DNA of 6,453 bases from Anaerolineales bacterium (GCA_015489255.1 WGAD01000113.1:1-6453); one strand, 5' to 3'; positions 1 to 6,212 are shown, counted from the first letter of the stretch. Numbers and translations are program-made. The notes: generated by a model not told the origin, from the sequence alone.

Positions 1-285
1 ATCGAGGTCAAAGGCGACGATGCTGCCCGGATACGGGGCGGCAAAGGCGACTTTGCGCGGCTGGGTATCGGCGTTGATGAAGGTGGTGATGAAAAAACTT
101 TCGCCGGTCAGGGCGCGCTTCAGGCCTTTGAGCAGGCCGCCGCCGGTGCCGGTTTGCATCTGGATGCCAGTTTCCATGTACGTCATCGTGCCGGCCTCCG
201 CCTGCACGCCCTCGCCCGGGTCGAGGGTCACTTCCACCAGCTGCAATTCCTCGCCGTAAACGGTGTAATCGAGCACATCGGCCAT
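1..285 (-). CDS. AIM24/TIGR00266-family protein, N-terminal part (C-terminus outside window)
   Basis: The 95 visible residues begin MADVLDYTVYGEELQLVEV and continue through DPGEGVQAEAGTMTYMETGI, a Gly-rich TGTGGGLLKGLKRALTGESFF stretch broken here only for reading (TGTGGGLLKG, then LKRALTGESFF), and ITTFINADTQPRKVAFAAPYPG. This pattern (acidic N-terminus, EAGTM..M, GGGL.KG.KR...GES.F.T.F) is what I know from the AIM24/TIGR00266 family (old DUF124). These are beta-rich proteins, usually of roughly 220-260 residues, related by name to yeast mitochondrial Aim24. Their bacterial function is not established and nothing here adds to it. The ATG at 285 is chosen because an AAGGAG Shine-Dalgarno (297-292) lies 6 nt upstream and the family motif starts right there. 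The frame is open to the window edge, so well over half of the protein is missing. The gene is divergent from rlmN across an 87-bp gap. No signal peptide or membrane segment is visible. Family call is confident; function is unknown. Confidence 0.88.
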   Translation of the reverse strand, partial: MADVLDYTVYGEELQLVEVTLDPGEGVQAEAGTMTYMETGIQMQTGTGGGLLKGLKRALTGESFFITTFINADTQPRKVAFAAPYPGSIVAFDLD

Positions 286-326
286 CGTTCTCTCCTTTTC
301 TGGTTTGCGTTGGGAACGGACATTTC

Positions 327-332
327 ATTGTA
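327..332 (-). promoter_or_regulatory. Possible -10 box for the AIM24-family gene
   Basis: On the minus strand positions 332-327 read TACAAT, one mismatch from the sigma-70 -10 consensus. This would place the transcript start near 320 and give a leader of about 35 nt before the ATG at 285. No convincing -35 hexamer is seen 16-18 bp upstream, where the sequence is GC-rich and already holds the rlmN promoter on the other strand. This is a weak call based on one hexamer and its position. Confidence 0.3.
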
Positions 333-351
333 CCCGATCTCCGTCGGCGGG

Positions 352-376
352 GCATGGGGGTATAATCGCCCCATGC
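352..376. repeat. 8-bp perfect inverted repeat enclosing the rlmN -10 box and start codon
   Basis: GCATGGGG (352-359) and CCCCATGC (369-376) are perfect inverted copies separated by 9 nt that contain the TATAAT box. The right arm includes the rlmN start codon. The dyad is well placed to be an operator. An 8-bp dyad can also arise by chance in a GC-rich window this size, so the regulatory role is speculative. Confidence 0.4.
361..366 (+). promoter_or_regulatory. TATAAT -10 box of rlmN, suggesting a leaderless transcript
   Basis: A perfect TATAAT lies at 361-366, and the rlmN ATG is at 373, leaving only 6 nt between them. Bacterial transcription normally starts about 7 nt after the -10 box, which here is the A of the ATG. 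No Shine-Dalgarno sequence precedes this ATG (TATAATCGCCCC-ATG), unlike the AIM24, ABC, regulator and lipoprotein genes in this window, which all have one. No good -35 is seen; the 338-343 hexamer TCTCCG is poor. Leaderless initiation is an inference from spacing. Confidence 0.6.
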
Positions 377-1464
377 GATCCATTTACGATTTAAGCCTTT
401 CGGAGCTGCAAACGCAGCTGGCCGCCTGGGGCTACCCGGCCTATCGCGCCCGCCAAATCTGGCAGGGGTTGTACCGCAACCTGTGGGCAGCCCCGGCGGA
501 TTTTCACGTTTTGCCCGCCGCCCTGCGGGCGCAGCTGGCGGAAGCCTACCGCTGGCAGCCGCTCGCGCCGGTGACCGAACTGCGTTCCGCCGATGGCCAA
601 ACGGTGAAAACGCTCTTCCGCCTGGCCGATGGCCGCCAAATTGAAACCGTGCTGATGAAATACGGCGATCCGGCCGCCGAGGTGCCGCCGCGCCGCAAGC
701 GGCGGCGCACGTTGTGCATCTCCACCCAGGCCGGCTGCGCCATGGGCTGCACCTTTTGCGCCACCGGGCAAATGGGCTTTCAGCGTCACCTGACCGCCGG
801 CGAGATCGTCGCCCAGGTGATCCGCTTCGCCCGGCAGCTGGCGCAACAGGGCGAGCGGCTGACCAACGTGGTTTTGATGGGCATGGGCGAACCGCTGCAC
901 AATTACGAGAACACCCTGCAAGCCATCGACCGGCTCAACGATTCGCAGGGCTTCGCCTTTGGCGCGCGGCGGTTCACCCTCTCCACCGTTGGCCTGGTGC
1001 CCGCTATCCGCCGTTTTGCCGCCGAAAAGCGCCAGGTGGGGCTGGCGGTTTCCCTGCACGCGGCGGACGACGATCTGCGCGCCCGCATGTTGCCGATCGC
1101 CCGCCGTTACCCCCTGGCGGAGCTGATGGCCGCCCTGCGTGAATACGCCGCCCAAACCCGCCGCCGGGTGACCTTTGAATGGGCGCTGGTGGAGGGCGTC
1201 AACGACAGCCCGCAGCAAGCGCGGCAACTGGCGGCCCTCTTATCGGGGTTGCTGGCACACGTCAACCTGATCCCGCTCAATCCGACGGCAGGCTTTGCCG
1301 GGCGCGGCTCTTCGGCCCGCCGGGTGCGCGCCTTCGCCGCCGTTTTGGAAGAGGCGAAAATTCCGGTCACCGTGCGCCTGCGGCGCGGGGTAGACATCCA
1401 GGCCGGCTGCGGGCAGCTCGCCAGCCGCACCCAACCGACCGCCAAACCAGACGCCTATTCCTGA
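373..1464 (+). CDS. rlmN: RlmN, dual-specificity 23S rRNA (A2503-C2) / tRNA (A37-C2) methyltransferase
   Basis: The product is a 363-aa radical-SAM enzyme of usual RlmN length. The family methylates C2 of A2503 in the peptidyl-transferase region of 23S rRNA and C2 of A37 in some tRNAs, using two SAM molecules and a methyl-cysteine intermediate. The N-terminal accessory domain (about 1-100) starts MRSIYDLSLSELQ, as in homologues. The 4Fe-4S motif CxxxCxxC is C122, C126, C129 (GCAMGCTFCATGQMGF). The conserved catalytic cysteines are C115 (TLCISTQ) and C346 (VDIQAGCGQL), matching E. coli C118 and C355. The SAM-binding GEP motif is G172-P174 (LMGMGEPLHNYE), followed by RRFTLSTVGLVP, VSLHA and NLIPLNP. 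The ATG at 373 fits the family N-terminus. The frame is open further upstream, but earlier starts would run through the promoter and into the AIM24 gene. The last 10 bp overlap the convergent ABC gene. The resistance homologue Cfr is less likely given the overall RlmN-like sequence and the start and end motifs. Confidence 0.96.
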   Translation: MRSIYDLSLSELQTQLAAWGYPAYRARQIWQGLYRNLWAAPADFHVLPAALRAQLAEAYRWQPLAPVTELRSADGQTVKTLFRLADGRQIETVLMKYGDPAAEVPPRRKRRRTLCISTQAGCAMGCTFCATGQMGFQRHLTAGEIVAQVIRFARQLAQQGERLTNVVLMGMGEPLHNYENTLQAIDRLNDSQGFAFGARRFTLSTVGLVPAIRRFAAEKRQVGLAVSLHAADDDLRARMLPIARRYPLAELMAALREYAAQTRRRVTFEWALVEGVNDSPQQARQLAALLSGLLAHVNLIPLNPTAGFAGRGSSARRVRAFAAVLEEAKIPVTVRLRRGVDIQAGCGQLASRTQPTAKPDAYS

Positions 1465-3272
1465 AAACCGCTGGCGTAGAGGGCGGCGTATCGTCCGCCG
1501 CGGGCCAGGAGTTCGGTATGGGTGCCGCTTTCCACGATCCGCCCGCCGTGGATGACGACGATGCGGTCCGCGCCGGTGATGGTGGACAGGCGGTGCGCGA
1601 TGACGAAGGCCGTCCGTCCGCGCAGCAGGCGCTCCAGCGCCCGCTGGATGATCTGCTCCGTTTGCGTGTCCACGCTGGAGGTGGCCTCGTCCAGAATCAG
1701 GATGCGGGGATCCGCCAGCAGGGCGCGGGCGAAGGAGATCAACTGCCGCTGCCCGACGGAAAGCATCGCCCCGCCCTCCTCCACCGGCGTCTCGTACCCC
1801 TGCCGCAGGCGGGCGATGAAAGCATGTGCGCCCACCGCCCGGGCTGCGGCCTCCACCGCCTCGTCGCTGGCATCCAGCCGCCCGTAGAGGATGTTTTCGC
1901 GCACGCTGCCGTTGAAGAGAAACGGCTCTTGCAGCACAATCCCCATCTGCCGCCGTAAAGAAGCCTGCGTCACCTGGCGCAAATCGTAGCCATCCACCAG
2001 CACCCGCCCGCTGGTCGGGTCGTGAAAACGCGCCAGCAGCTTGATCAGCGTCGTCTTGCCGGCGCCGGTTTCGCCTACCAGGGCCACCGTTTCGCCTGGG
2101 GCAACGCGCAGGTTGATGTCTTCCAGCACCGGCGCAGGGTCGTCGCTGTAATGGAAGGAGACAGCCTCGAAGCGCACCTCGCCGCGGACAGGCGGCAGAT
2201 CGCGGGCATCGGGGGCATCTTGGACTTCGATAGGCGTATCGAGCAATTGCAAGATGCGCTCTCCGCTGGCCATGGTAGATTGCAAGGTATCGAAGCGGCG
2301 GCTCAGGTCGCGGATAGGATCGAAGAAGCGCCCGATGTAGAGCACAAAGGCCACCAGCACACCGGCGGTGATCTCCTCACCCAACACCGCCGCGCCACCC
2401 AGCCAGACCACCAGCATGGTGGCGATGGCGCCCAGGACGTCCACCACCGGGGTGAAGAAGGCGGCCACCCGGGCCGCTTCGATCTGCCGCTCCAGGTGAT
2501 AGCGGCTGACCACCTGGCGGAAAAAGCGGGCGTTGTACGCTTCGCGAGAAAAGGCCTGCACCACCCGCACGCCGTTGATGTTTTCTGCCAGCACCGCGTT
2601 GACCCAGGAAACCGCCGCCCGCACGCGGCGGTATTGCTGCCGCGCCACCCGTCGAAAGAGAATGGTCGCCAGGGCCATCAACGGCATGACGGAAAAAGTG
2701 AACAACGAAAGACGCAGGTTCATGCTCAGCATGGCGATGATGACGCCAACGATGGCGAAAAGATCGCGGGCGATCGCCAGCACCGCCCAGGTGATGAACT
2801 GGCGCAGCGTCCCCACGTCGTTGATGATGCGGGTCAGCACCCGGCCGACGCTGTAGCGGCTGTAGAAGGAAAGGGAAAGGGCCTGCAAGTGTTCGAAGAG
2901 CCGGTTGCGCAGGTCGTAGATCACCGATTGGCCGACGTGCGCCATCAAGTTGACGCGCCAGTAGATGAACCCCCACTGGAGAAAGGCCGTTCCCAGGTAG
3001 GCCAGCACTGCACTGCGCAAAGCGGCCAGATCGCCGGCGGCCATCCCCTGGTCGATGGCGATCTTGACGAAATACGGCCCGGCCACCGAGGCCGCCGTCG
3101 AGCCGAGCATCAGCAAGAGGGAAAAAAGCAGTTTCCCCAAATAGGGGCGGACGAAAGCGCTCAGCCGCCGCGCCACCTGCGGGTTGTAGCCGCGGGCGTA
3201 GCGTTCTTCGCTTTGCAGCACATAGGGCGGCGGGGTGATGGTTTCTTGCGTCTTGCGGAAAAGGGACAGCAT
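1455..3272 (-). CDS. Heterodimeric ABC exporter subunit with catalytic Glu and degenerate LSVGQ signature (BmrD/TM288-like)
   Basis: This 605-aa half-transporter has an N-terminal membrane domain fused to a nucleotide-binding domain (NBD). After a hydrophilic extension of about 35 residues, six hydrophobic segments fall roughly at 48-68, 85-105, 163-183, 186-206, 273-293 and 300-315. The NBD starts near 365: A-loop Y375, Walker A GETGAGKT (400-407), Q-loop Q448, signature LSVGQ (504-508, consensus LSGGQ), Walker B ILILDE with D528 and catalytic E529, D-loop SSVD, H-loop H560. Membrane and NBD features place it with type IV exporters that move lipids, drugs or peptides outward. The ATG at 3272 shares its A with the TGA of the upstream subunit (TGATG), and a GGAGG lies 7 nt before it, so coupled translation and equal dosage are expected. 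The TAG stop lies inside the end of convergent rlmN, with no terminator between. By analogy with TM287/288, BmrCD and LmrCD it should dimerise with the upstream subunit. The substrate is unknown. Confidence 0.94.
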   Translation of the reverse strand: MLSLFRKTQETITPPPYVLQSEERYARGYNPQVARRLSAFVRPYLGKLLFSLLLMLGSTAASVAGPYFVKIAIDQGMAAGDLAALRSAVLAYLGTAFLQWGFIYWRVNLMAHVGQSVIYDLRNRLFEHLQALSLSFYSRYSVGRVLTRIINDVGTLRQFITWAVLAIARDLFAIVGVIIAMLSMNLRLSLFTFSVMPLMALATILFRRVARQQYRRVRAAVSWVNAVLAENINGVRVVQAFSREAYNARFFRQVVSRYHLERQIEAARVAAFFTPVVDVLGAIATMLVVWLGGAAVLGEEITAGVLVAFVLYIGRFFDPIRDLSRRFDTLQSTMASGERILQLLDTPIEVQDAPDARDLPPVRGEVRFEAVSFHYSDDPAPVLEDINLRVAPGETVALVGETGAGKTTLIKLLARFHDPTSGRVLVDGYDLRQVTQASLRRQMGIVLQEPFLFNGSVRENILYGRLDASDEAVEAAARAVGAHAFIARLRQGYETPVEEGGAMLSVGQRQLISFARALLADPRILILDEATSSVDTQTEQIIQRALERLLRGRTAFVIAHRLSTITGADRIVVIHGGRIVESGTHTELLARGGRYAALYASGFQE

Positions 3273-5020
3273 CAGGCGGCCTCCGGTTGCGGTTCGTCCT
3301 TGCGCAATTGCAAATCGTAAATTTGGCGATAAGGCCCCGGGCGGGCGATGAGTTCGGCATGGGTGCCGCGCTGGACGATGCGCCCGGCCTCCATGACCAG
3401 GATCAGATCCGCGCGGCGGACGGTGGAGACGCGGTGCGCGATGACGAAGGTCGTCCGCCCGTGCATCAGGCGATCCAGCGCCTGCTGGATGAGGCGCTCG
3501 GTGGCCGCGTCCACGCTGGAGGTGGAATCGTCCAGGATGAGGATGCGCGGGTCCATCAGCAGGGCGCGGGCGATGGCGATGCGCTGCCGCTGCCCCCCAG
3601 AAAGGGTGATGCCCCGCTCGCCGATGATCGTCTCGTACCCCTGGGGCAAAGCGGTGATGAAATCGTGCGCCTGGGCCGCGCGGGCCGCAGCGACGACCTC
3701 TTCCATGCTGGCCTCGGGCCGCCCATAGGCGATGTTGGCGCGGATGGTGTCGGAAAAGAGGAGCGAAGTCTGCAAGACAATGCCAATCTGCCGCCGCAGG
3801 GCCGCCAGGTTCAGGTGGCGGACGTCGTAGCCGTCGATCGCCACCGTTCCGCGGCTGGCGTCGTAGAACCGCGGGATCAGGTTGACGAGCGAGGTCTTGC
3901 CCGAGCCGGTGCGGCCAATGAGGGCCACCACCTGGTTCGGCTGGACGTGCAAATCGATGCCCTGCAGGGCATTGTGCGGCTCCCCCTCGTAACGCAGCCA
4001 GACATCGCGGAAGCGCACCTCGCCGCGCAAAACGCCCGGGTCGCGGGCTTGCGGCGGGGACTGGATGGCGGGTTGGACGTCTAGCACCTCAAAAACGCGC
4101 CGCGCGCCAGCGGCGGCCTCGCCAGCCGCGTTGACCAGCCAGGTCAATTGGCGGGCCGGTTCGGCCAGCATCACCAGGTAGGCGTTAAAAGCCACCACCT
4201 CCCCCACTGTCATTTCGCCGGCCAGCACCATCCGCCCGCCAAACCAGAGGATCAGCACCGTGCCGATGGTCACCAGCAGGCGGGTGGTGGGCATGACCTT
4301 CGACCATTCGCCAATGACGGTGATGCGGGCCTCGTACAAGCGGCGGTTCAGGCGGCGGAAGCGTTCGATTTCGTGTTGTTCGCGGGCGAAGGCGCGCACC
4401 ACCTGCACTCCGCTGACGTTTTCCTGCAAGCGGGCTGAAAGCGCCCCCAGGGCGTTGTCTACAGCAAAGAACAAGCTGCTGATGCGGCGCCCCAGGTTCA
4501 CCGTCAGCCAGAAGAGCAAGAGCAAGGGCAAAAGCACCAGGGCGGTCAGGCGTCCGTTGTCCAGCGCCATCAACGTCAGCACGCTGACCAGCAGCAAGAC
4601 GATGCGCGAAAGCTCCACCAGGTTGCCGCCGGCAAAGCGTTCCACGGCGCGCACGTCTTCGATAGAACGCGAGATCAGCTGCCCGGTTTGGGCGTGGTCG
4701 TGGTACGAAAAAGGCAGCCGCTGAACGTGATCGTATAGGCGGTTGCGCAAATCGTACCCGATGTGCGCGGCCACCCATTCGGAAAGGTAACGCTGCAAAA
4801 AATTGAGCGCCGCCCGCCCCAGCCCCAGCGCCAGCAAAATCAGGGCGGAACGCAACAGGAAGGCGCGGTCGTCTTGGGCCAGGCCGACGTCAATCACCCC
4901 CTGCATGATGTGCGGCCCCAGCAAAGCCAGGCCGGTGGCGGTTAGCAAAAGGGCGGCGTTGAGCAGCAGATAACGGCGGTAAGGCCGGATGATCGGCCAC
5001 AGGCGCAGGAGATAGCGCAC
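3272..5020 (-). CDS. Heterodimeric ABC exporter subunit with canonical LSGGQ and Asp in place of catalytic Glu (BmrC/TM287-like)
   Basis: This 582-aa half-transporter carries a membrane domain with six hydrophobic segments (roughly 18-37, 58-78, 138-155, 157-175, 247-266, 272-288) and a C-terminal NBD from about 335. NBD motifs are A-loop Y344, Walker A GRTGSGKT (369-376), Q-loop Q417, a perfect LSGGQRQR signature (473-480), Walker B ILILDD with D497 and D498, D-loop SSVD (501-504) and H-loop H529. D498 sits where active ABC ATPases have the catalytic Glu, so this subunit's own site should hydrolyse ATP poorly. The start is GTG at 5020: GAGGTGA (5030-5024) precedes it by 3 nt, the product begins MRYLLRLWPIIRPYRR as expected for the family, and no earlier start fits. 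It begins 16 nt after the regulator's stop and overlaps the next ABC gene by 1 nt. The Asp substitution is typical of one partner in heterodimeric exporters, so it looks functional rather than decayed. The substrate is unknown. Confidence 0.94.
   Translation of the reverse strand: MRYLLRLWPIIRPYRRYLLLNAALLLTATGLALLGPHIMQGVIDVGLAQDDRAFLLRSALILLALGLGRAALNFLQRYLSEWVAAHIGYDLRNRLYDHVQRLPFSYHDHAQTGQLISRSIEDVRAVERFAGGNLVELSRIVLLLVSVLTLMALDNGRLTALVLLPLLLLFWLTVNLGRRISSLFFAVDNALGALSARLQENVSGVQVVRAFAREQHEIERFRRLNRRLYEARITVIGEWSKVMPTTRLLVTIGTVLILWFGGRMVLAGEMTVGEVVAFNAYLVMLAEPARQLTWLVNAAGEAAAGARRVFEVLDVQPAIQSPPQARDPGVLRGEVRFRDVWLRYEGEPHNALQGIDLHVQPNQVVALIGRTGSGKTSLVNLIPRFYDASRGTVAIDGYDVRHLNLAALRRQIGIVLQTSLLFSDTIRANIAYGRPEASMEEVVAAARAAQAHDFITALPQGYETIIGERGITLSGGQRQRIAIARALLMDPRILILDDSTSSVDAATERLIQQALDRLMHGRTTFVIAHRVSTVRRADLILVMEAGRIVQRGTHAELIARPGPYRQIYDLQLRKDEPQPEAA
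3280..3284 (-). promoter_or_regulatory. Ribosome binding site for the 605-aa ABC subunit, inside the preceding gene
   Basis: The minus strand reads GGAGG at 3284-3280, 7 nt before the ATG at 3272. It lies within the last codons of the upstream ABC gene. Together with the TGATG stop/start junction (3274-3270) it fixes the start codon and indicates translational coupling of the two subunits. Confidence 0.8.
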
Positions 5021-5023
5021 GGC

Positions 5024-5030
5024 TCACCTC
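5024..5030 (-). promoter_or_regulatory. Ribosome binding site supporting the GTG start of the 582-aa ABC subunit
   Basis: The minus strand reads GAGGTGA at 5030-5024, a 7-nt match to the anti-Shine-Dalgarno complement, 3 nt before GTG at 5020. It falls in the 16-nt gap after the regulator's TGA and is the reason for accepting a GTG start. Confidence 0.75.
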
Positions 5031-5036
5031 GTCGGT

Positions 5037-6077
5037 TCATTCATCGCGGGAAAGATAAGTCATCAGCGTTTTTTGCACATCCAGCAAACCTTCGGCGCGC
5101 AGGGCATATACCTGTTCGTGGCCGGCGCTGATGGTGATCTGCACCAGGCCGGCCAGGCGCAAAATACGCAGGTGATGCACCAGGGTCGGCGGTCGTAGCC
5201 GCAGCTGGCGGGCCAACTCGGTGGCCGTCGCCGGCCGGATGAGCAAAGATTTCAGGATACGCAGTCGGGTCGCATCGGAAAGCGCCTTCAGACGGGAGAC
5301 GAGATCCTCCGGCACCGGAACGCCGGGCACCAGGTTCACGGATTTCGGGCGCGCGCCGAAGACGAAAACATGCGCCTGGGGGGCCGTTTCGGCGGTAAAG
5401 ATCAGCGGCGCGCTCCAAAAAGAGGGCGCCAGCGTGATCTCCTCCGCCTTGTCCAGGGCTGCCAGGTGCACCCCGTGCGACAGGCGCACCAGGAGATCGG
5501 GCAAAGAGGTCTTTTCGGCCAGCAAGCGGGCGTCCGTCAGCGCGCGCTCCAGGTAAGGAAGGATGCGGGCTTCTTCTTCGTAAAAGAAAACGCGCTGATA
5601 GGCCTTCAGCGCCGCCAAATAACGTGCCATGGTCTCTTCCGGCGTCCGCCAGAAAGCGATCAGCGCTTCCAGGGGTTCGTCTTTCAGAGCGTGGCCGTCG
5701 TGGCGGTAATGCAGGCGCAGGTATTCGCGGGCTTCTTCGTTCAGTTCCTTTTCGTAGCGCAGCGCCTCCAGGATGGCGGCGGCGGTCTCATCGAGCCGCG
5801 GCGGACGGAACAAATGGTCAAAGGCCTCCTCCGGCGGCATGGATTCCAGCACGGCCAAGGCTTCTGCGACCTCCCCCTTTTCGGGCAGGGTTGCCAGCCA
5901 GCGCAAGGGGACGAAGACCACTTGCTGGATCTTTTCCACCAGCAACCGATGCGGGTCGTCCAACCGTTGCCGCACGCCAGCGGCCCAGGATGCCCGTAAG
6001 CCAAAACGCTTGGGATGGTGCAAAACGTACAAACTGATGAAGAAATCGTAACCGGTGTGCATTTGCCAGCGAATCAT
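5037..6077 (-). CDS. Transcriptional regulator: ArsR-type winged helix behind a large uncharacterised N-terminal domain
   Basis: The product is 346 aa, much longer than a classic ArsR/SmtB protein of about 100-120 aa. Residues about 259-327 form the ArsR-type winged helix: LKALSDATRLRILKSLL, ATELARQLRL, then recognition helix RPPTLVHHLRILRLAGLV (295-312) and wing ISAGHEQVYALR. Residues 1-250 begin MIRWQMHTGYDFFISLYVLHH and are mostly charged, probably helical, with no membrane segment. I do not recognise a catalytic motif there. The layout resembles long ArsR-like regulators of Gram-positive and Chloroflexota genomes, but I cannot name the domain with certainty. The whole protein contains no cysteine, which rules out the Cys-based metal site of classical ArsR sensors (ELCVCDL is replaced by ATELARQL). 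The ATG at 6077 is preferred because AAGGAGG lies 4 nt upstream; a TTG at 6116 in the same frame would sit inside the promoter. The gene leads the exporter operon and probably represses it in response to a ligand bound by the N-terminal domain. Confidence 0.9.
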   Translation of the reverse strand: MIRWQMHTGYDFFISLYVLHHPKRFGLRASWAAGVRQRLDDPHRLLVEKIQQVVFVPLRWLATLPEKGEVAEALAVLESMPPEEAFDHLFRPPRLDETAAAILEALRYEKELNEEAREYLRLHYRHDGHALKDEPLEALIAFWRTPEETMARYLAALKAYQRVFFYEEEARILPYLERALTDARLLAEKTSLPDLLVRLSHGVHLAALDKAEEITLAPSFWSAPLIFTAETAPQAHVFVFGARPKSVNLVPGVPVPEDLVSRLKALSDATRLRILKSLLIRPATATELARQLRLRPPTLVHHLRILRLAGLVQITISAGHEQVYALRAEGLLDVQKTLMTYLSRDE

Positions 6078-6081
6078 CGCG

Positions 6082-6088
6082 CCTCCTT
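6082..6088 (-). promoter_or_regulatory. Strong ribosome binding site that fixes the regulator start
   Basis: The minus strand reads AAGGAGG at 6088-6082, 4 nt before ATG at 6077. It decides the start against the longer frame that opens with TTG at 6116. With transcription predicted to begin near 6088, the mRNA leader would be only about 11 nt and would start at this site. Confidence 0.85.
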
Positions 6089-6090
6089 TT

Positions 6091-6106
6091 TTAGATAATA
6101 ATCTAA
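6091..6106. promoter_or_regulatory. Predicted operator: TTAGAT-N4-ATCTAA inverted repeat
   Basis: TTAGAT (6091-6096) and ATCTAA (6101-6106) are perfect inverted copies separated by AATA. The 16-bp AT-only-looking block stands out in a GC-rich window and covers the predicted -10 box of the regulator/exporter operon. ArsR-family dimers bind short AT-rich dyads at such positions and block RNA polymerase. Binding by the adjacent regulator is inferred from position and symmetry. Confidence 0.65.
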
Positions 6107-6123
6107 CGTGCGCCAATCGTCAA
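6095..6123 (-). promoter_or_regulatory. Promoter of the regulator-ABC exporter operon
   Basis: On the minus strand, TTGACG (6123-6118, 5 of 6 consensus bases) and TATTAT (6100-6095, 5 of 6) are separated by exactly 17 bp, the optimal sigma-70 spacing. Transcription would start near 6088 and read through all three minus-strand genes. The -10 box lies inside the 6091-6106 inverted repeat, so a protein bound there should exclude RNA polymerase. Confidence 0.7.
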
Positions 6124-6145
6124 GCGGGTTAGGAAAAGCAGGTCA

Positions 6146-6175
6146 TTGTCGGCAATTGGTAAAGCGTAGTATAGT
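6146..6175 (+). promoter_or_regulatory. Likely promoter of the lipoprotein gene
   Basis: TTGTCG (6146-6151, 4 of 6 consensus) and TATAGT (6170-6175, 5 of 6) are 18 bp apart on the plus strand. This predicts a start near 6182 and a leader of about 38 nt. The element is back to back with the operon promoter, with 22 bp between the two -35 boxes, and does not overlap the predicted operator. Confidence 0.5.
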
Positions 6176-6206
6176 AAGAACGTATCGACAGGAAAGGATA
6201 CCAGAA

Positions 6207-6212
6207 AAGGAG
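6207..6212 (+). promoter_or_regulatory. Ribosome binding site of the lipoprotein gene
   Basis: AAGGAG at 6207-6212 lies 7 nt before the ATG at 6220 and supports that start over the in-frame ATG three codons later. Its surroundings (6200-6216) are identical to the leader of the AIM24-family gene at the other end of the window. Confidence 0.75.

Noticed and set aside
154..372. 73-residue N-terminal extension of rlmN in the same frame
   Set aside because: It would overlap the AIM24-family coding region and run through the TATAAT promoter. The RlmN family sequence begins at the ATG at 373.
391..1227. 278-aa open frame on the minus strand opposite rlmN
   Set aside because: It is fully antisense to the well-supported rlmN. 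Its composition (Gly, Gln, Ala, His) is that of a complementary-strand shadow and it shows no motif.
1479..1499. GGCGG/CCGCC hairpin near the rlmN-ABC junction as a terminator
   Set aside because: The stem is short, lies inside ABC coding sequence, and is not followed by a T-run on either strand.
1590..1609. 20-bp identity with 3431-3450 as a possible repeat or gene-conversion tract
   Set aside because: Both copies encode the conserved FVIAHR H-loop region of the two paralogous NBDs, which explains the match. Flanking sequence diverges as expected of old paralogues.
2022..3320. 432-aa open frame on the plus strand opposite the 605-aa ABC gene
   Set aside because: It lies antisense to a gene with every ABC exporter motif, has a His/Gln/Asp-rich composition with no recognisable domain, and is a common artefact of high-GC coding DNA.
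6078..6116. Alternative TTG start at 6116 adding 13 residues to the regulator
   Set aside because: It would lie upstream of the predicted transcription start, inside the promoter/operator, while the ATG at 6077 has an AAGGAGG 4 nt before it.
6145..6156. ATTG-TCGG-CAAT dyad over the lipoprotein -35 box as an operator
   Set aside because: Only 4 bp per arm, within chance expectation and with no second copy to support it.
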